Source of the DNA: Streptomyces chattanoogensis
GTDB lineage: Bacteria > Actinomycetota > Actinomycetes > Streptomycetales > Streptomycetaceae
Assembly: GCF_001294335.1 (NCBI RefSeq)
Contig: NZ_LGKG01000079.1
Coordinates: 62,001-126,000, forward strand
Direction of reading: 5' to 3'
Length of the DNA: 64,000 nucleotides
Part shown: piece by piece, positions 1-8,593 of the stretch
Position numbering within the stretch: position 1 is the stretch's first letter
Layout of the letters: every line of letters begins with the position of its first letter
The notes under the pieces: model-generated
The model's database searches: none
Seen by the model: only the letters and a program-made list of their open reading frames with translations
Told to the model about the DNA's origin: nothing
Made by a program: the position numbers and the translations under genes

Positions 1-720
1 CTGACCGAACGCCGGGCGGCCGCCCCGCTCGTGCGGCTGGGAATCCTCCGCAGCGGGCCCCTGGTGCGCGCCAACCTCGCCGCGCTGCTCTTCTCCGGCG
101 GCTTCTTCGGCTTCCAGTTCATCGCCGTGCTGTATCTGCGGGAGCTGCGCGGCTGGTCCACGGTCCAGACCAGTCTCGCGCTCCTGGTGATCGGCATCGA
201 CGCCGCACTCTCACCCACCCTCACCCCCAAACTCGTCAACCGCTTCGGCAACGCCAGGGTCATCCTCGGCGGCCTGGGACTGGCTGTGCTGTCCTACGCC
301 CTGTTCCTGCCGGTCGGCGACGACTGGACGTACGCAGCGATGTTCCCCAGCTTCATCACCCTCGGCCTGGCGTTCTCCCTCACCTACGGCCCGCTCACCA
401 TCGTCGCCACCGAGGGCATCGACGAGGAGGAGCAGGGCCTCGCGGGGGGCCTCCTCTACACCTCCTTCCAGTTCGGCGCCGCCCTCGGCCTGTCCACCGT
501 CACCGCCGTCAACGTCGCGGCCACCGGCGACGGCGGATCCCCCAGGTCCCTGCTCGACGGCTACCACGCCGCCCTGTTCGTCCCGCTCATCGCAGCGGCC
601 CTCGCCGCGCTCATCAGCGCGTTCGGCCTCCGCGGCCGCCCCCGTGCGACGGATGCCGACGCCTCGCGGGCAGCGCGGTCCACCGCCGAAGGTGCCGAGA
701 CGACAGGGGCGGCGCGTTGA
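1..720 (+). CDS. MFS efflux transporter, C-terminal part (5' end outside window)
   Basis: The reading frame is open from base 1, so the N-terminal half lies outside the window. The visible 239 codons contain about six hydrophobic spans (for example around LLFSGGFFGFQFIAVLYL and GLAFSLTYGPLTIVA) joined by short loops. This matches the second half of a 12-14 helix major facilitator drug/H+ antiporter of the inner membrane. The tail after the last helix is polar and alanine-rich. The substrate cannot be read from the fragment. The next gene starts 25 bases downstream on the same strand and may be cotranscribed. The family call is firm; any specific drug would be a guess. Confidence 0.8.
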   Translation: MTERRAAAPLVRLGILRSGPLVRANLAALLFSGGFFGFQFIAVLYLRELRGWSTVQTSLALLVIGIDAALSPTLTPKLVNRFGNARVILGGLGLAVLSYALFLPVGDDWTYAAMFPSFITLGLAFSLTYGPLTIVATEGIDEEEQGLAGGLLYTSFQFGAALGLSTVTAVNVAATGDGGSPRSLLDGYHAALFVPLIAAALAALISAFGLRGRPRATDADASRAARSTAEGAETTGAAR

Positions 721-745
721 GCGCCGCAGAGACGGAGGCGGCGCC

Positions 746-1232
746 ATGGCGCTGAAGGTGCGCTCCTTCTCCGACGTGGAGAGCGAGTTCTTCCAGTACA
801 TCAGCGACATCGCATACGCGACGATGATCACCGTCGACAAGAAGAGCCGCCCCCGGGCGCGCATACTCCTGCCCATCTGGGAGGTCATCGACGGCCGCCC
901 CGTCGGCTGGCTCGCCGCCTACAGGACACCGGTGAAGTCGGCGCACCTGGCGAACAATCCGCACACCACCTACTCCTACTGGAATCCACGGCAGAACGCC
1001 GTGTTCATCGACAGCGTCTCCAGGTGGGTCGAGGACGAGCCCACCAAACGCCACGCGTGGGAGCTCTATCGCGAGGGCAGCCCACCCGGGGTCGGCTACG
1101 ACCCCGCGGCTACTGGCGCGGCGGACCGGCGGACCCGGAGTACCACCTGTTGCGATCGACCCGTGGCGGGTGCAGGTGCTGCGCGGAAGGGATGTGCGTA
1201 GCCGGATCTGGACCGCCGAAGGCGGGGCGTAG
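746..1232 (+). pseudogene. Pyridoxamine-5'-phosphate-oxidase-like (split-barrel flavin/F420) protein, two frameshifts
   Basis: From ATG 746 the product reads MALKVRSFSDVESEFF, with typical split-barrel blocks (ITVDKKSRPRARIL, GWLAAYRTPVKSAHLANNP, TYSYWNPRQNAVFIDS). After GYDPAA the frame is lost. Reading on in the next frame gives YWRGGPADPEYHLLR, and one further shift gives IDPWRVQVLRGRD then RSRIWTAEGGA and stop TAG 1230-1232. Two single-base losses, near 1109 and near 1155, therefore break the last third. These could be real mutations or errors in a draft sequence. The family binds FMN or F420 and reduces or oxidises small molecules; the substrate is unknown. The gene follows the MFS gene closely. 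Confidence 0.75.
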
Positions 1233-1254
1233 GCGGGGTGTAGGGCCCTCAAGT

Positions 1255-1280
1255 GTGCCCCCGGCCACGGCCGGGGGCAC
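1255..1280. terminator. Perfect 12-bp hairpin terminator
   Basis: GTGCCCCCGGCC and GGCCGGGGGCAC form a 12-bp perfect inverted repeat with a 2-base spacer, 22 bases after the broken flavin-enzyme gene. There is no U-tract, as is usual for actinomycete terminators. Confidence 0.7.
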
Positions 1281-1448
1281 GGTTCCGCGCGTTTCGCTGT
1301 TCATGACTGGTGCGCGCGCCGCTGTCCAGGGCCAGGCTGACTTTCCGAGGGCGACGATCGCTCAAGTTCTTGTGAGCTTGGCGCGTTCGGCGGCGGTGGT
1401 TGGGACGCGGTAGGACTCGTCGCCCGAGCTCGACAGTCAACCAGGCCC

Positions 1449-1488
1449 GCCGTCACGCCGTCACGCCGTCACGCCGTCACGCCGTCAC
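1449..1488. repeat. Octamer tandem array, GCCGTCAC x5
   Basis: Five perfect head-to-tail copies of GCCGTCAC lie in the non-coding stretch 1281-1666. Apart from this array and the hairpin at 1255-1280, nothing gene-like is visible between 1233 and 1666. Confidence 0.9.
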
Positions 1489-1666
1489 CCTGAGGGCCGC
1501 ACCGACGGGCCCCTCGCGCGAACCGCAAGCCTCCACGCCGCCGTTCGCCAGCATGCCTGCCAGGCACACGGATGCGCCCACCAGCAAGGCCACCGCGGCG
1601 GGACGAAGACGAGGGCGACCGGTCACGAGACCAGGCTCGGTGGTGGCGCCTCGGCTACGGTGGCGG

Positions 1667-2578
1667 TCAGTCGAGGGAGTCCATGAAGTCGAGCATCCGC
1701 CTGTTGATCTGCTCCGCGTGGTCGATCTGTGGTCCGTGGCCGGTGTTCGAGATGATCTCGGCGCGGGCCCCCGGTACCAGACGCGGGACGCGCTCCACTT
1801 GGCGTTGCGGATGCACGAGGAGGCTCCGCCTGCCGAGCAAGAGGTAGAGGGGGGTGCGGATGGTGCGCAGCTCGTCCGCGCTGAGGGGGAGCGGGGCCGG
1901 GCGCCGTATGCGGTAGGCGCGGACGCCGGACCTGATCATCGTGCGCAGCTCGGGCACGATGATGACCGGTTGTTCCAGCCAGGCTGCCAGGCGTGGGCGT
2001 AGCGCCTTGGGCGCGGAGGTCGCGAACAGGCTGGCGAAGATCCAGACGAAGAAGCGCAGGCCGACCTTCTCCAGTCCGCCGGGGTCGAGCAGGGTCGCCG
2101 AGGCGAGGCGGCCGGGCTTGCGGTACGCCTGGTTCAGGGTGAGCCAGCCGCCGTAGGAGGAGCCGATGAGGTGGACACGGTCGAGGCCGAGGCCGGCGAG
2201 CGTTTCGTCCAGCCATCGGGCGGCGCGTTCGGGCTGGTGGATGGGCTCTCGCTGGACGCTTCGGCCCGGGTCGCCGGGAGTGTCGAGCGCGTAGACGGGC
2301 CGGTCGGCGCTGAGCGCGGCGGTGTTCGGGTACCACATGGCGGAACAGCTGCCCGCACCGTGCACCAGCACGATCGGGGTGCGGGACTGGGCCGCGGGGT
2401 CTGTGGGGCCGTACCGGTAGACGTGCGTCGTCCCGAAGCTGGTCTCCACGTCGACTTCCGCGCGGAGGGGCGCGCCCATCGCGTAGAGCGCGTCGCAGGC
2501 CGTGAAGTACCGGTCGCGCAAGGCGTCGTTGACGTAGCGGCCGACATCGGCGCGGGCTTCGGCCCTGGTCTCGGGCAC
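1667..2578 (-). CDS. Alpha/beta hydrolase, TetR-controlled
   Basis: This is a 303-residue alpha/beta hydrolase. The oxyanion region is LVHGAGSCS (about residues 71-79), the nucleophile elbow is GSSYGG with Ser141, and the catalytic His lies in NTGHGPQ near the C-terminus. There is no signal peptide, so it is probably a cytosolic esterase, lipase or C-C hydrolase; the substrate is unknown. The GTG start at 2578 is supported by GGAGGTGA a few bases upstream. It is divergent from a TetR gene with two palindromes between them, which suggests direct repression by that regulator. Downstream lies only the repeat-bearing gap toward 1233. Confidence 0.85.
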   Translation of the reverse strand: MPETRAEARADVGRYVNDALRDRYFTACDALYAMGAPLRAEVDVETSFGTTHVYRYGPTDPAAQSRTPIVLVHGAGSCSAMWYPNTAALSADRPVYALDTPGDPGRSVQREPIHQPERAARWLDETLAGLGLDRVHLIGSSYGGWLTLNQAYRKPGRLASATLLDPGGLEKVGLRFFVWIFASLFATSAPKALRPRLAAWLEQPVIIVPELRTMIRSGVRAYRIRRPAPLPLSADELRTIRTPLYLLLGRRSLLVHPQRQVERVPRLVPGARAEIISNTGHGPQIDHAEQINRRMLDFMDSLD

Positions 2579-2610
2579 GGTGAGTCACCTCCGGAAACGC
2601 TTTCGGTTTT

Positions 2611-2630
2611 CGTGGTACGACCGTACCACG
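2611..2630. promoter_or_regulatory. Perfect 20-bp palindrome, probable TetR operator 1
   Basis: CGTGGTACG-AC-CGTACCACG is a perfect inverted repeat with 9-bp arms. It lies between the divergent hydrolase (start 2578) and TetR gene (start 2707), where a TetR dimer would block both promoters. Confidence 0.75.
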
Positions 2631-2631
2631 A

Positions 2632-2653
2632 TCATGGTACGTCTGTATCATGA
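2632..2653. promoter_or_regulatory. Second, imperfect palindrome, probable TetR operator 2
   Basis: TCATGGTACG-TC-TGTATCATGA matches its complement at 8 of 10 arm positions and shares the GGTACG core with the perfect palindrome one base upstream. Two adjacent sites suggest cooperative or graded binding. Confidence 0.6.
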
Positions 2654-2706
2654 AGGTGCCCTGATGGGTCCCGGAGCCAGGATTCGACGAGCGGAGAAAG
2701 CAGCCG

Positions 2707-3324
2707 ATGCCGAAGCGTGTGGACCACGAGGAGCGGCGCACCGAGATCGCCGAGGCGCTCGTCCGGGTCGCGGGACGGCGCGGACTGCACGCGGTGGGAA
2801 TGCGCGATGTGGCGGCGGAGGCAGGGGTGTCGCTGCGGCTCGTGCAGTACTACTTCGAGACCAAAGAGAAGTTGCTGCTCTACGGGCTGCAGCACCTGGC
2901 CGCCGGGTTCGGCGAGCGGGTCGCCGCCCGGGTCCGTGCCGCCGGGGAGAACCCGGGGCCGCGTGCGACGATCGAGGCCATGCTCCTGGCCTCGTTGCCG
3001 ACCGACGAGGGGAGCCGCACCTTCCACCTCGTCCACACCTCGTACGCCGTTCTCGCCGTCACCGACGCCGCGCTGGCCGATCAGCCTTTTCTCAAGAGCC
3101 CCGACGCCGCGGAGGATGCCGTGACCGACCTGCTCCAGCAGGCGAAGGATGCGCATCTCGCACGGCCCGGTACGGACGCACGTGTAGAGGCGATCAGCCT
3201 GCTCGCCATGTCTGCCGGGCTGGGCACCAGCATCCTCGCCGGCCAGCGCAGCCCGGAGTCCGCCGCCGCCGTCCTGGACGCCCACCTGGACCGGATCTTC
3301 CGAGACGGCGGACGCAACGACTGA
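2707..3324 (+). CDS. TetR-family repressor
   Basis: The 205-residue protein has an N-terminal helix-turn-helix (GMRDVAAEAGVSLRLVQYYF, about residues 33-52) followed by FETKEKLLLYGLQHLA. The C-terminal helical ligand domain is of the TetR_C type. It is divergent from the alpha/beta hydrolase, with two GGTACG-core palindromes in the gap, so it most likely represses the hydrolase and itself and is released by a small ligand, perhaps the hydrolase substrate. The ATG at 2707 has GGAGAAAG upstream. Ligand identity is not visible. Confidence 0.88.
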   Translation: MPKRVDHEERRTEIAEALVRVAGRRGLHAVGMRDVAAEAGVSLRLVQYYFETKEKLLLYGLQHLAAGFGERVAARVRAAGENPGPRATIEAMLLASLPTDEGSRTFHLVHTSYAVLAVTDAALADQPFLKSPDAAEDAVTDLLQQAKDAHLARPGTDARVEAISLLAMSAGLGTSILAGQRSPESAAAVLDAHLDRIFRDGGRND

Positions 3325-3492
3325 GAACCTGATGGGTAGTCGCACAGTGTGTCGGTGAGGGGAGTTGGGTACCTTCGTCGTCGGAACCGCCCGCCGGCCG
3401 AGCGCGCGAGGCCGTTCGCATAGCCCGGAGGTTCCGCCCGGCGCCTGACACCTTTTGACGCCGACGTGGACGCCGACGCCGACGAAGGCGCG

Positions 3493-4308
3493 TCAGTGGT
3501 GGTGGCCCTGCCGGCCGAGGCTCTCCACGGGGGTCGCGCCGGGGCGGGTCCACTGCGGCACGGGCCGGCTGGTGGGGCCCCAGGTGGCGTTCCCGTCCGC
3601 GTCCGAGCGCCAGTACCAGCAGGCCTGGCGGCCCTCGGACGGGTACCCCTCGCGGACATCGCCGATCACGGGCCGGCCCTCGGGGTGGTCCTCCCACGCC
3701 TCGCCGCGGCCGTAGGGCGTCATGTCGAGCAGGCCGAGGGACCCGTTGACCGGCTCGTTGCCACGGCCCGTCGTGGAGTAGGTGAGAAACGCGCGGTCGC
3801 CGTCGCGCAGGAAGCAGACGATGTGCCCCATTCCTCCGCCGACCGGTGCCTCCACGCCCCGCACCGAGTACCAGGGCTGGGTGTACCCCATGAACTCGAC
3901 ATAGGGAGCCACCTCGTCCCACGGGCCCGAGGTCAGGACGGCGAACGACACGCCCCGGGCATTGAGGTAGACGGCGTCCTTCACGTGCCATGCCGTGGTG
4001 GTGCAGCCCTCGCACTGCCCCTGGTGCGGCGCGCCGTCGTACCACATGTGCTTGTAGACCACGAGCTCGTCGCGACCCTGGAACAGGTCGAGGAACGGGA
4101 CCGGCCCGTCAGCGCCGGTGACCTCGGCCGCGCCGTCGAGCTCGACCATCGGCAGCCGCCGCCGGGCCGCGGCGATCGCGTCGCCCTCATGGGTGTGCGC
4201 CTTCTCGCGGACCAGCAGCTCCTCGCGCGCCGCCTGCCAGGTAGCCAGATCGACGACCGGCGGCTTGCCGGGGAGGTTGCTGCTCGCGTTGCCGGGCGTG
4301 GTCGTCAT
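3493..4308 (-). CDS. DUF899 thioredoxin-fold protein
   Basis: The 271-residue protein has the DUF899 hallmarks: KPPVVDLATWQAAREELL at the start, ELVVYKHMWYDGAPHQGQCEGCTTT in the middle (its Cys pair sits in QCEGC), and FLTYSTTGRGNE and a Trp-rich tail (ACWYWRSDADGNATWGPT). DUF899 proteins are thioredoxin-like and are often annotated as dithiol-disulfide isomerases, but their substrate is generally unknown. There is no signal peptide. It is a single gene on the minus strand whose start faces an array of CGACGTCCTA decamers, which may carry its promoter or operator. Confidence 0.82.
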   Translation of the reverse strand: MTTTPGNASSNLPGKPPVVDLATWQAAREELLVREKAHTHEGDAIAAARRRLPMVELDGAAEVTGADGPVPFLDLFQGRDELVVYKHMWYDGAPHQGQCEGCTTTAWHVKDAVYLNARGVSFAVLTSGPWDEVAPYVEFMGYTQPWYSVRGVEAPVGGGMGHIVCFLRDGDRAFLTYSTTGRGNEPVNGSLGLLDMTPYGRGEAWEDHPEGRPVIGDVREGYPSEGRQACWYWRSDADGNATWGPTSRPVPQWTRPGATPVESLGRQGHHH

Positions 4309-4360
4309 GGTGTCCTCCGTGGTGTCTCGTGCCGGGCAGCGTCGCGCGACGTCCTTCCTA

Positions 4361-4410
4361 CGACGTCCTACGACGTCCTACGACGTCCTACGACGTCCTA
4401 CGACGTCCTA
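4361..4410. repeat. Decamer tandem array, CGACGTCCTA x5
   Basis: Five perfect head-to-tail decamers begin 53 bases upstream of the DUF899 start, with a degenerate copy before them and a partial CGAC after. The 10-bp period is one helical turn and each unit contains the GACGTC palindrome, so a protein could bind one DNA face repeatedly. The rest of 4411-4655 shows nothing recognisable. Confidence 0.9.
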
Positions 4411-4655
4411 CGACATTCACCAGAGCAGACTTGCGATCCGGGCGGAATTCATCGCAGCAAGGGGCGCCCTCGGCCGAGCCTGCACGGACCACTCCACTCG
4501 GGGTGACAAGTTCACGGCCGCGCTCTTGGACCCCGTGGCTCTGATCCAGCCTCACGCTCTGGCTCGGCTGCCGGGCGCGGCGCCACCCCCAGAGGGGCCG
4601 CACAGGGTGGAGGCCCCCAGCGACGGGCGGCCTCCACGGACTGCCTACGTCGGGT

Positions 4656-5153
4656 TCAGCTCGTGTAGAAGCGCTTGACCGCCTTCAGGAACTCCTTGCC
4701 GCTCAGCTGTCCGTCGTTGTCGCTGTCGAGCATCGCGAAGTAGTCCGACGCCTCGGTCGGCGGCATGCAGAGGAAGTCGGCCGCGCGGAGGAACTCGTCC
4801 CGGCTGATGGTGCCGTCGTCATCACCGTCGAGGACGGCGAAGAGGGTCTGGCAGACCTCCCCCTTGCCCGGGCGGTTCGGGGAACGGAATTCGGGCGAGG
4901 TGCGGATGGTCACGTACTCGTCAGCGGTCAGGGCCCCGTTGCCGTCGGCGTCGCCCAGAGAGAGGAAAGAGCCCCACTGGGTCTCGTTGGCCTGGATCAG
5001 GGCCTGGGCCTTGGGGGCGTCCTCCGGGACGCCGAGGGCGGCGAGGAGCTTACGTGGCGCACGCAGAAAGTCGGTGAGGTCGACGACCCCGTCGCCGTCG
5101 GCGTCCATGCGCCGGAACTCCTCGATGAGCGCGTTGTTGCTGGTAGTGGTCAT
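4656..5153 (-). CDS. EF-hand calcium-binding protein (four hands)
   Basis: The 165-residue cytosolic protein has four canonical EF-hand loops: DADGDGVVDLTD, DADGNGALTADE, DGDDDGTISRDE and DSDNDGQLSGKE. Each has acidic ligands at positions 1, 3 and 5 and a Glu or Asp at position 12. The layout matches the calerythrin/calexcitin-like actinomycete EF-hand family, which binds Ca2+ as buffer or sensor. The ATG at 5153 is chosen because the upstream extension is arginine-rich and unlike the family. No partner gene is adjacent. No obvious gene lies in 5154-5525. Confidence 0.88.
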   Translation of the reverse strand: MTTTSNNALIEEFRRMDADGDGVVDLTDFLRAPRKLLAALGVPEDAPKAQALIQANETQWGSFLSLGDADGNGALTADEYVTIRTSPEFRSPNRPGKGEVCQTLFAVLDGDDDGTISRDEFLRAADFLCMPPTEASDYFAMLDSDNDGQLSGKEFLKAVKRFYTS

Positions 5154-5525
5154 GCCACCACAGCGTGCCAGTCGCAGGTCCCGGCGGAGGACCACCCGCC
5201 GCCCGGCTACCCCTCACGAGTGAACGGAAAAGTAGCCGTACGAAGGCTAGGCCGTTTCCGCTGGCCGTTGGTGGGCTGGGTGGGTCTCGTGGCCGAGCGA
5301 TGCGTAAACGTGGCAGCAGCACCGGGCGGTGACCACCCGGCACGACAAAGGCGGCTACCTACTTCACACCGGAGACGCGGTTGAGCAGAGCACGCCGATG
5401 GGAATCCAGTGGGCAGCGCGTACCTCCTGTACCACTACGACCGTTGGATCATTTTTGATCATTGATTCGGGCATGGCGAATTCGCTGTGCAGTCGCTCTG
5501 CATCACCGCCGGTGGATGATCCGGG
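5154..5525. other. Intergenic, no gene seen
   Basis: This is a 372-base gap upstream of the EF-hand gene and downstream of the SpoIIE-type phosphatase gene. No conserved protein, RNA or clear palindrome was recognised. Confidence 0.5.
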
Positions 5526-6668
5526 CTAAGCAGGCTGATCCCTCTGGCCGTCAAGCGGTTCCGGGGAGGAGCGGCGCACGGCGAGGGCGGCGATGTCGTC
5601 GTCGAGGCGTCCTCTGCTGTGGTGGAGGAGGTCGTGGTGAAGAGCGTCGAGCAGTTCGCCGGGGCACCCCGGGGGCTGCCGGTGCAACCAGGCCGCCACC
5701 GGGAAGAACTCGCCGTCGCGGTCGCGAGCCTCGGCGACACCGTCGGTATAGAGCAGCAGCAGGTCGCCAGGGGCGAAGCCGAAGGTGTCGATGTTGTAGT
5801 GACCACCGATCAGCTCCGCGAGGTTGAGAAGCGGCGAGGGAACGGTGGGCTCCAGGGCGTGGACTTCCCCGCGGTTCAGGAGCAGCGGCGGGGGATGGCC
5901 GCAGTTGAGGATTCCGATACTGCCGCCCCCGTGTGGGATCTCGGCGATAAGGGCGGTGGCGAAGCGCTCCATCAGGCCCTCGGGGGCAAAGGCGGCGTTG
6001 TAACGGGTACTGCTGGCCTCCAGGCGACGGGCGACGTTGACCAGGTCGGCCTCGTCGTAGGCCGCCTCCCGGAAGGAGTTGACCATCGCCGCGGCCGAGC
6101 CCACCGCCGGCAGGCCCTTGCCCCGCACATCGCCGATGAGCAGCCGGACGCCGTACTTCGTGTCGACCACCTCGTAGAAGTCGCCGCCGATACTGGCCTC
6201 CGCCGCGGCCGCGAGATACAGCGCCTCGATCTCGATGCCCCCGAAGCGGCGCGGCATCGGGCTCAGGACCACCTGCTGCGCCGCGTCGGCGACGAGCCGG
6301 ACCTGGAACAGGGTCTGCTCCCGCCGGAGCCGGACATGACTTCCGTACGCGGCCGCCACGGTGACCGCGACGATCCCCGCCGCCGTCCACCACGTCCCCA
6401 GGCCGGGGAACGCGATGCCGAGTCCGATCATGAGAAGGAGGCAGACCGTCCCCAGCAGGACGGTGGGGATCACCGGCCACATGGCGGCGGCGAGGGCCGG
6501 TGCTGCGGGCAGGAGCCGGCTGAAGGCCAGTTCTGGGGGAGTGGCGTACGCCAGGCTGGCGATGACAACGGTCAGGATCACCGGAGACAGCAGAGTCAGT
6601 GGCCCCCGTCCGCGGCGCTGACGGAGGTGCAGCCGTCCAGGCTTGATCACATTTCGCAGGATATCCAC
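5526..6668 (-). CDS. Membrane-anchored SpoIIE-type PP2C phosphatase
   Basis: The 380-residue protein has about four hydrophobic segments in the first 120 residues (LLSPVILTVVIASLAY, ALAAAMWPVIPTVLLG, CLLLMIGLGIAFPGL, WWTAAGIVAVTVAAAYG). A cytoplasmic SpoIIE/PP2C domain follows, with metal and active-site blocks ASIGGDFYEVV, RLLIGDVRGKGLPA, LNCGHPPPLLL, LLLYTDGVAEARD and DDDIAALAV. Such enzymes dephosphorylate anti-sigma-factor antagonists in partner-switching cascades. No antagonist or anti-sigma gene is adjacent, so the partner is unknown. The gene stands alone, with a repeat-rich gap upstream. Confidence 0.87.
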   Translation of the reverse strand: MDILRNVIKPGRLHLRQRRGRGPLTLLSPVILTVVIASLAYATPPELAFSRLLPAAPALAAAMWPVIPTVLLGTVCLLLMIGLGIAFPGLGTWWTAAGIVAVTVAAAYGSHVRLRREQTLFQVRLVADAAQQVVLSPMPRRFGGIEIEALYLAAAAEASIGGDFYEVVDTKYGVRLLIGDVRGKGLPAVGSAAAMVNSFREAAYDEADLVNVARRLEASSTRYNAAFAPEGLMERFATALIAEIPHGGGSIGILNCGHPPPLLLNRGEVHALEPTVPSPLLNLAELIGGHYNIDTFGFAPGDLLLLYTDGVAEARDRDGEFFPVAAWLHRQPPGCPGELLDALHHDLLHHSRGRLDDDIAALAVRRSSPEPLDGQRDQPA

Positions 6669-6844
6669 GCACAGCGAACATGGCGCTCAGGTGAGCCGAA
6701 GTCGGCCGCCTGCGCCCGGACGGTGCACTCTGCTGGGCGATGGCGCCGAGGCCGAGCAGGCGCTCGCCACGGCACGCCGGGACCGCGGTCGGCGGGCCGC
6801 TGATCGCGATGTCAGGAGGGCACGACAGACCGCACCCTCAAGGA

Positions 6845-6922
6845 ATCAGGACCTCGGATCAGGACCTCGGATCAGGACCTCGGATCAGGACCTCGGATCA
6901 GGACCTCGGATCAGGACCTCGA
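6845..6922. repeat. 13-bp tandem array, ATCAGGACCTCGG x6
   Basis: Six head-to-tail 13-bp units are present; the last differs only in its final base. The array lies about 180 bases upstream of the SpoIIE phosphatase start at 6668, in the 6669-7225 gap. It does not encode a convincing protein. Confidence 0.9.
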
Positions 6923-7111
6923 CGGACGGGCGAAGTCCGCCGGACCCCACGCGTGGTGCGGTTCTTGGGCCGGTCGGTGGCCCGGCCGTCGGGAATGCGC
7001 TGACCGCGTCGTACCTGTGATCCGCTGATCCGCCATGGGCGGAGGGCGGAGGCCGGAGGGGGAGCGAGGCGGGCGCGGATTGTTTGGTGCCGTGCTCGTT
7101 CCGGCTCGAGC

Positions 7112-7224
7112 AACCTTCGCGAGCGCCGGGTGGTCTTGCCAGATGCCGGGGTCGGGGCAGTGCTCTTGCCGAGCGCCGGCACAGGGGCAGAAGACGACTT
7201 GCCGAGTGCCTGGGTGAGGGTGGG
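7112..7224. repeat. Degenerate ~30-bp repeat, four copies
   Basis: Four imperfect units of about 24-33 bases share TTGCC-G-G-TGCCGGG-type cores (starting near 7112, 7136, 7166 and 7199). They end just before the small gene at 7226. Translated on either strand they give repeats such as ALGKS, but no known domain, so this is more likely a DNA repeat than a gene. Confidence 0.6.
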
Positions 7225-7225
7225 A

Positions 7226-7609
7226 ATGACGAATCTGAATACCGTGGTGACATGGGTCGACGCGCGCGAGAGGCTGCCTCGGAGCGGTACACCGGTGGCA
7301 GCAGCGATCACGGGCCGGTATCCGGCTGACGGTGCCACTGAGTCCGATACGGCGGTGGGTGAGGAATTCTGGCTGGTGCGGCCGATGGTGTTCACGACTC
7401 TGCACTGGAGCGAGGACGGAGCAGAGCACAGAGACTGCTTCGTCGACTCCGACGGGGTGGTGCGTTTGCCCTACGGCCTTCCCGGCGATGAAACCGTGAC
7501 TCACTGGGCTGAGCTGCCCACCCTGCCGGGCGGGTTGACGCACGGCGTTCTTGGGGAAGACGTGCCGTCAGCTCTCCAGAATGCCTGGGGCGCTCGTCCC
7601 CGCACCTGA
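7226..7609 (+). CDS. DUF551-like small protein
   Basis: This 127-residue protein has the DUF551 pattern of an N-terminal W-x-(7)-LP-G stretch (VVTWVDARERLPRSGTPV) and a C-terminal VTHWAELPTLPG. DUF551 domains are short, frequently phage- or plasmid-borne and have no known activity. The ATG at 7226 is preferred because everything upstream belongs to a repeat array. There is no signal peptide. The gene is isolated and its assignment rests on these two short motifs. Confidence 0.6.
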   Translation: MTNLNTVVTWVDARERLPRSGTPVAAAITGRYPADGATESDTAVGEEFWLVRPMVFTTLHWSEDGAEHRDCFVDSDGVVRLPYGLPGDETVTHWAELPTLPGGLTHGVLGEDVPSALQNAWGARPRT

Positions 7610-7632
7610 CCCACAGCCTGCTCGGACGGACG

Positions 7633-7790
7633 TCACCTGCGCGGCCAACGCTTCCACGCCGCCGCGCGCGCCCTGCTCCGCGACGGGCCGAGCGCGCCGA
7701 CCGGCCGGGCGGTCACCACGGAGGCGGGCTGCGCCAAGGGCGTCCTGCGCCGGCACTTCGCCGACGGCCTGGCCTGGCCTGCGGAGATGC
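7633..7790 (+). pseudogene. TetR-family DNA-binding domain remnant
   Basis: The frame starting at GGC CAA CGC reads GQRFHAAARALLRDGPSAPT, then RAVTTEAGCAKGVLRRHFAD. This is the TetR helix-turn-helix with its usual AEAG-x-x-KGxLYRHF core. There is no ligand domain after it: the sequence dissolves within 30 bases and a convergent gene follows. It is a truncated regulator fossil. Confidence 0.65.
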
Positions 7791-7866
7791 AAGGTCGAGT
7801 AAGACGCCGAAGCGCCGTCGTCCCACCGCCGACGGCGCACCTCCTCCCAGCAGCTTCTGAGCCGGC

Positions 7867-8508
7867 TCAGCCGGGGGCCAGTACGGAGCGGAACTCCTCT
7901 GCAGTGGTGAGCAGCGCATCGCCCGCGAAGCGCAGCGCAGACAGTGAACGCTCGGCGGCCTCCGTGTCGCCGCCGCCACAGGCATCGGTGACGACAACCG
8001 GGATGTAGCCCAGGTCGGCCGCATGGCGGACGGTGGGTTCGATTCCGATCTCGAGGGCGACACCGATGACGACGACAGTGGTGATCCCGCAGTCGCGCAG
8101 TGCGATGTCGAGCCAGGTGCCCTCGAACGCCGACATGGTGATTTTGTCGATCACGACCTCGCGACTCGTGGGCTGCATTTCGGGGATGAGCTGCGTCTGC
8201 GCGGCATCCGGCGGGAACGGTGACACCACATCAGCTGCCCGCTCGGCGTGCTGCCAGGCACGCCACATGCGCAACTGCGAGACGCCCATGAGTTCCGGGG
8301 GGAGCGTGACGTGTCGCAGGAAGAACGTACGGATTTCCGCGGCCCGGGCTGCCTGCACCACCTCGACGGCGTGGCCGATGACACGATCACGCTCGCTGAT
8401 CTGTTCCAGGATGCCGGCCTGCATGTCGTAGACCAGCAGCGCCATGCGTCGGGGATCGCACGCCTCCTTCGGCGAACGCGGAACAAACAGGCCGTATCGC
8501 TCATCCAC
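7867..8508 (-). CDS. Isochorismatase-like hydrolase lacking the catalytic Cys
   Basis: The 213-residue cytosolic protein has the isochorismatase fold. It shows the catalytic Asp in LLVYDMQAG (about residue 28), the Lys in VVIDKITMSAFEGT, and the cis-peptide/active-site helix GVALEIGIEPTVRHAADLGY. In cysteine-hydrolase members (nicotinamidase, carbamoylsarcosine amidase) that helix has Cys where this protein has Gly in EIGIE. It may therefore act like Cys-less members such as PhzD, which protonate vinyl ethers, or may have another chemistry. It is a single gene running opposite to the TetR remnant. The substrate is unknown. Confidence 0.8.
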   Translation of the reverse strand: MDERYGLFVPRSPKEACDPRRMALLVYDMQAGILEQISERDRVIGHAVEVVQAARAAEIRTFFLRHVTLPPELMGVSQLRMWRAWQHAERAADVVSPFPPDAAQTQLIPEMQPTSREVVIDKITMSAFEGTWLDIALRDCGITTVVVIGVALEIGIEPTVRHAADLGYIPVVVTDACGGGDTEAAERSLSALRFAGDALLTTAEEFRSVLAPG

Positions 8509-8593
8509 GGGCGCGACGCTACCTCAGCCCTCCTTGACCGGAACGTCTCCAGGCGCGCGGAACGGCACGGGGCATCGCGCGACTGGCGGCCCG

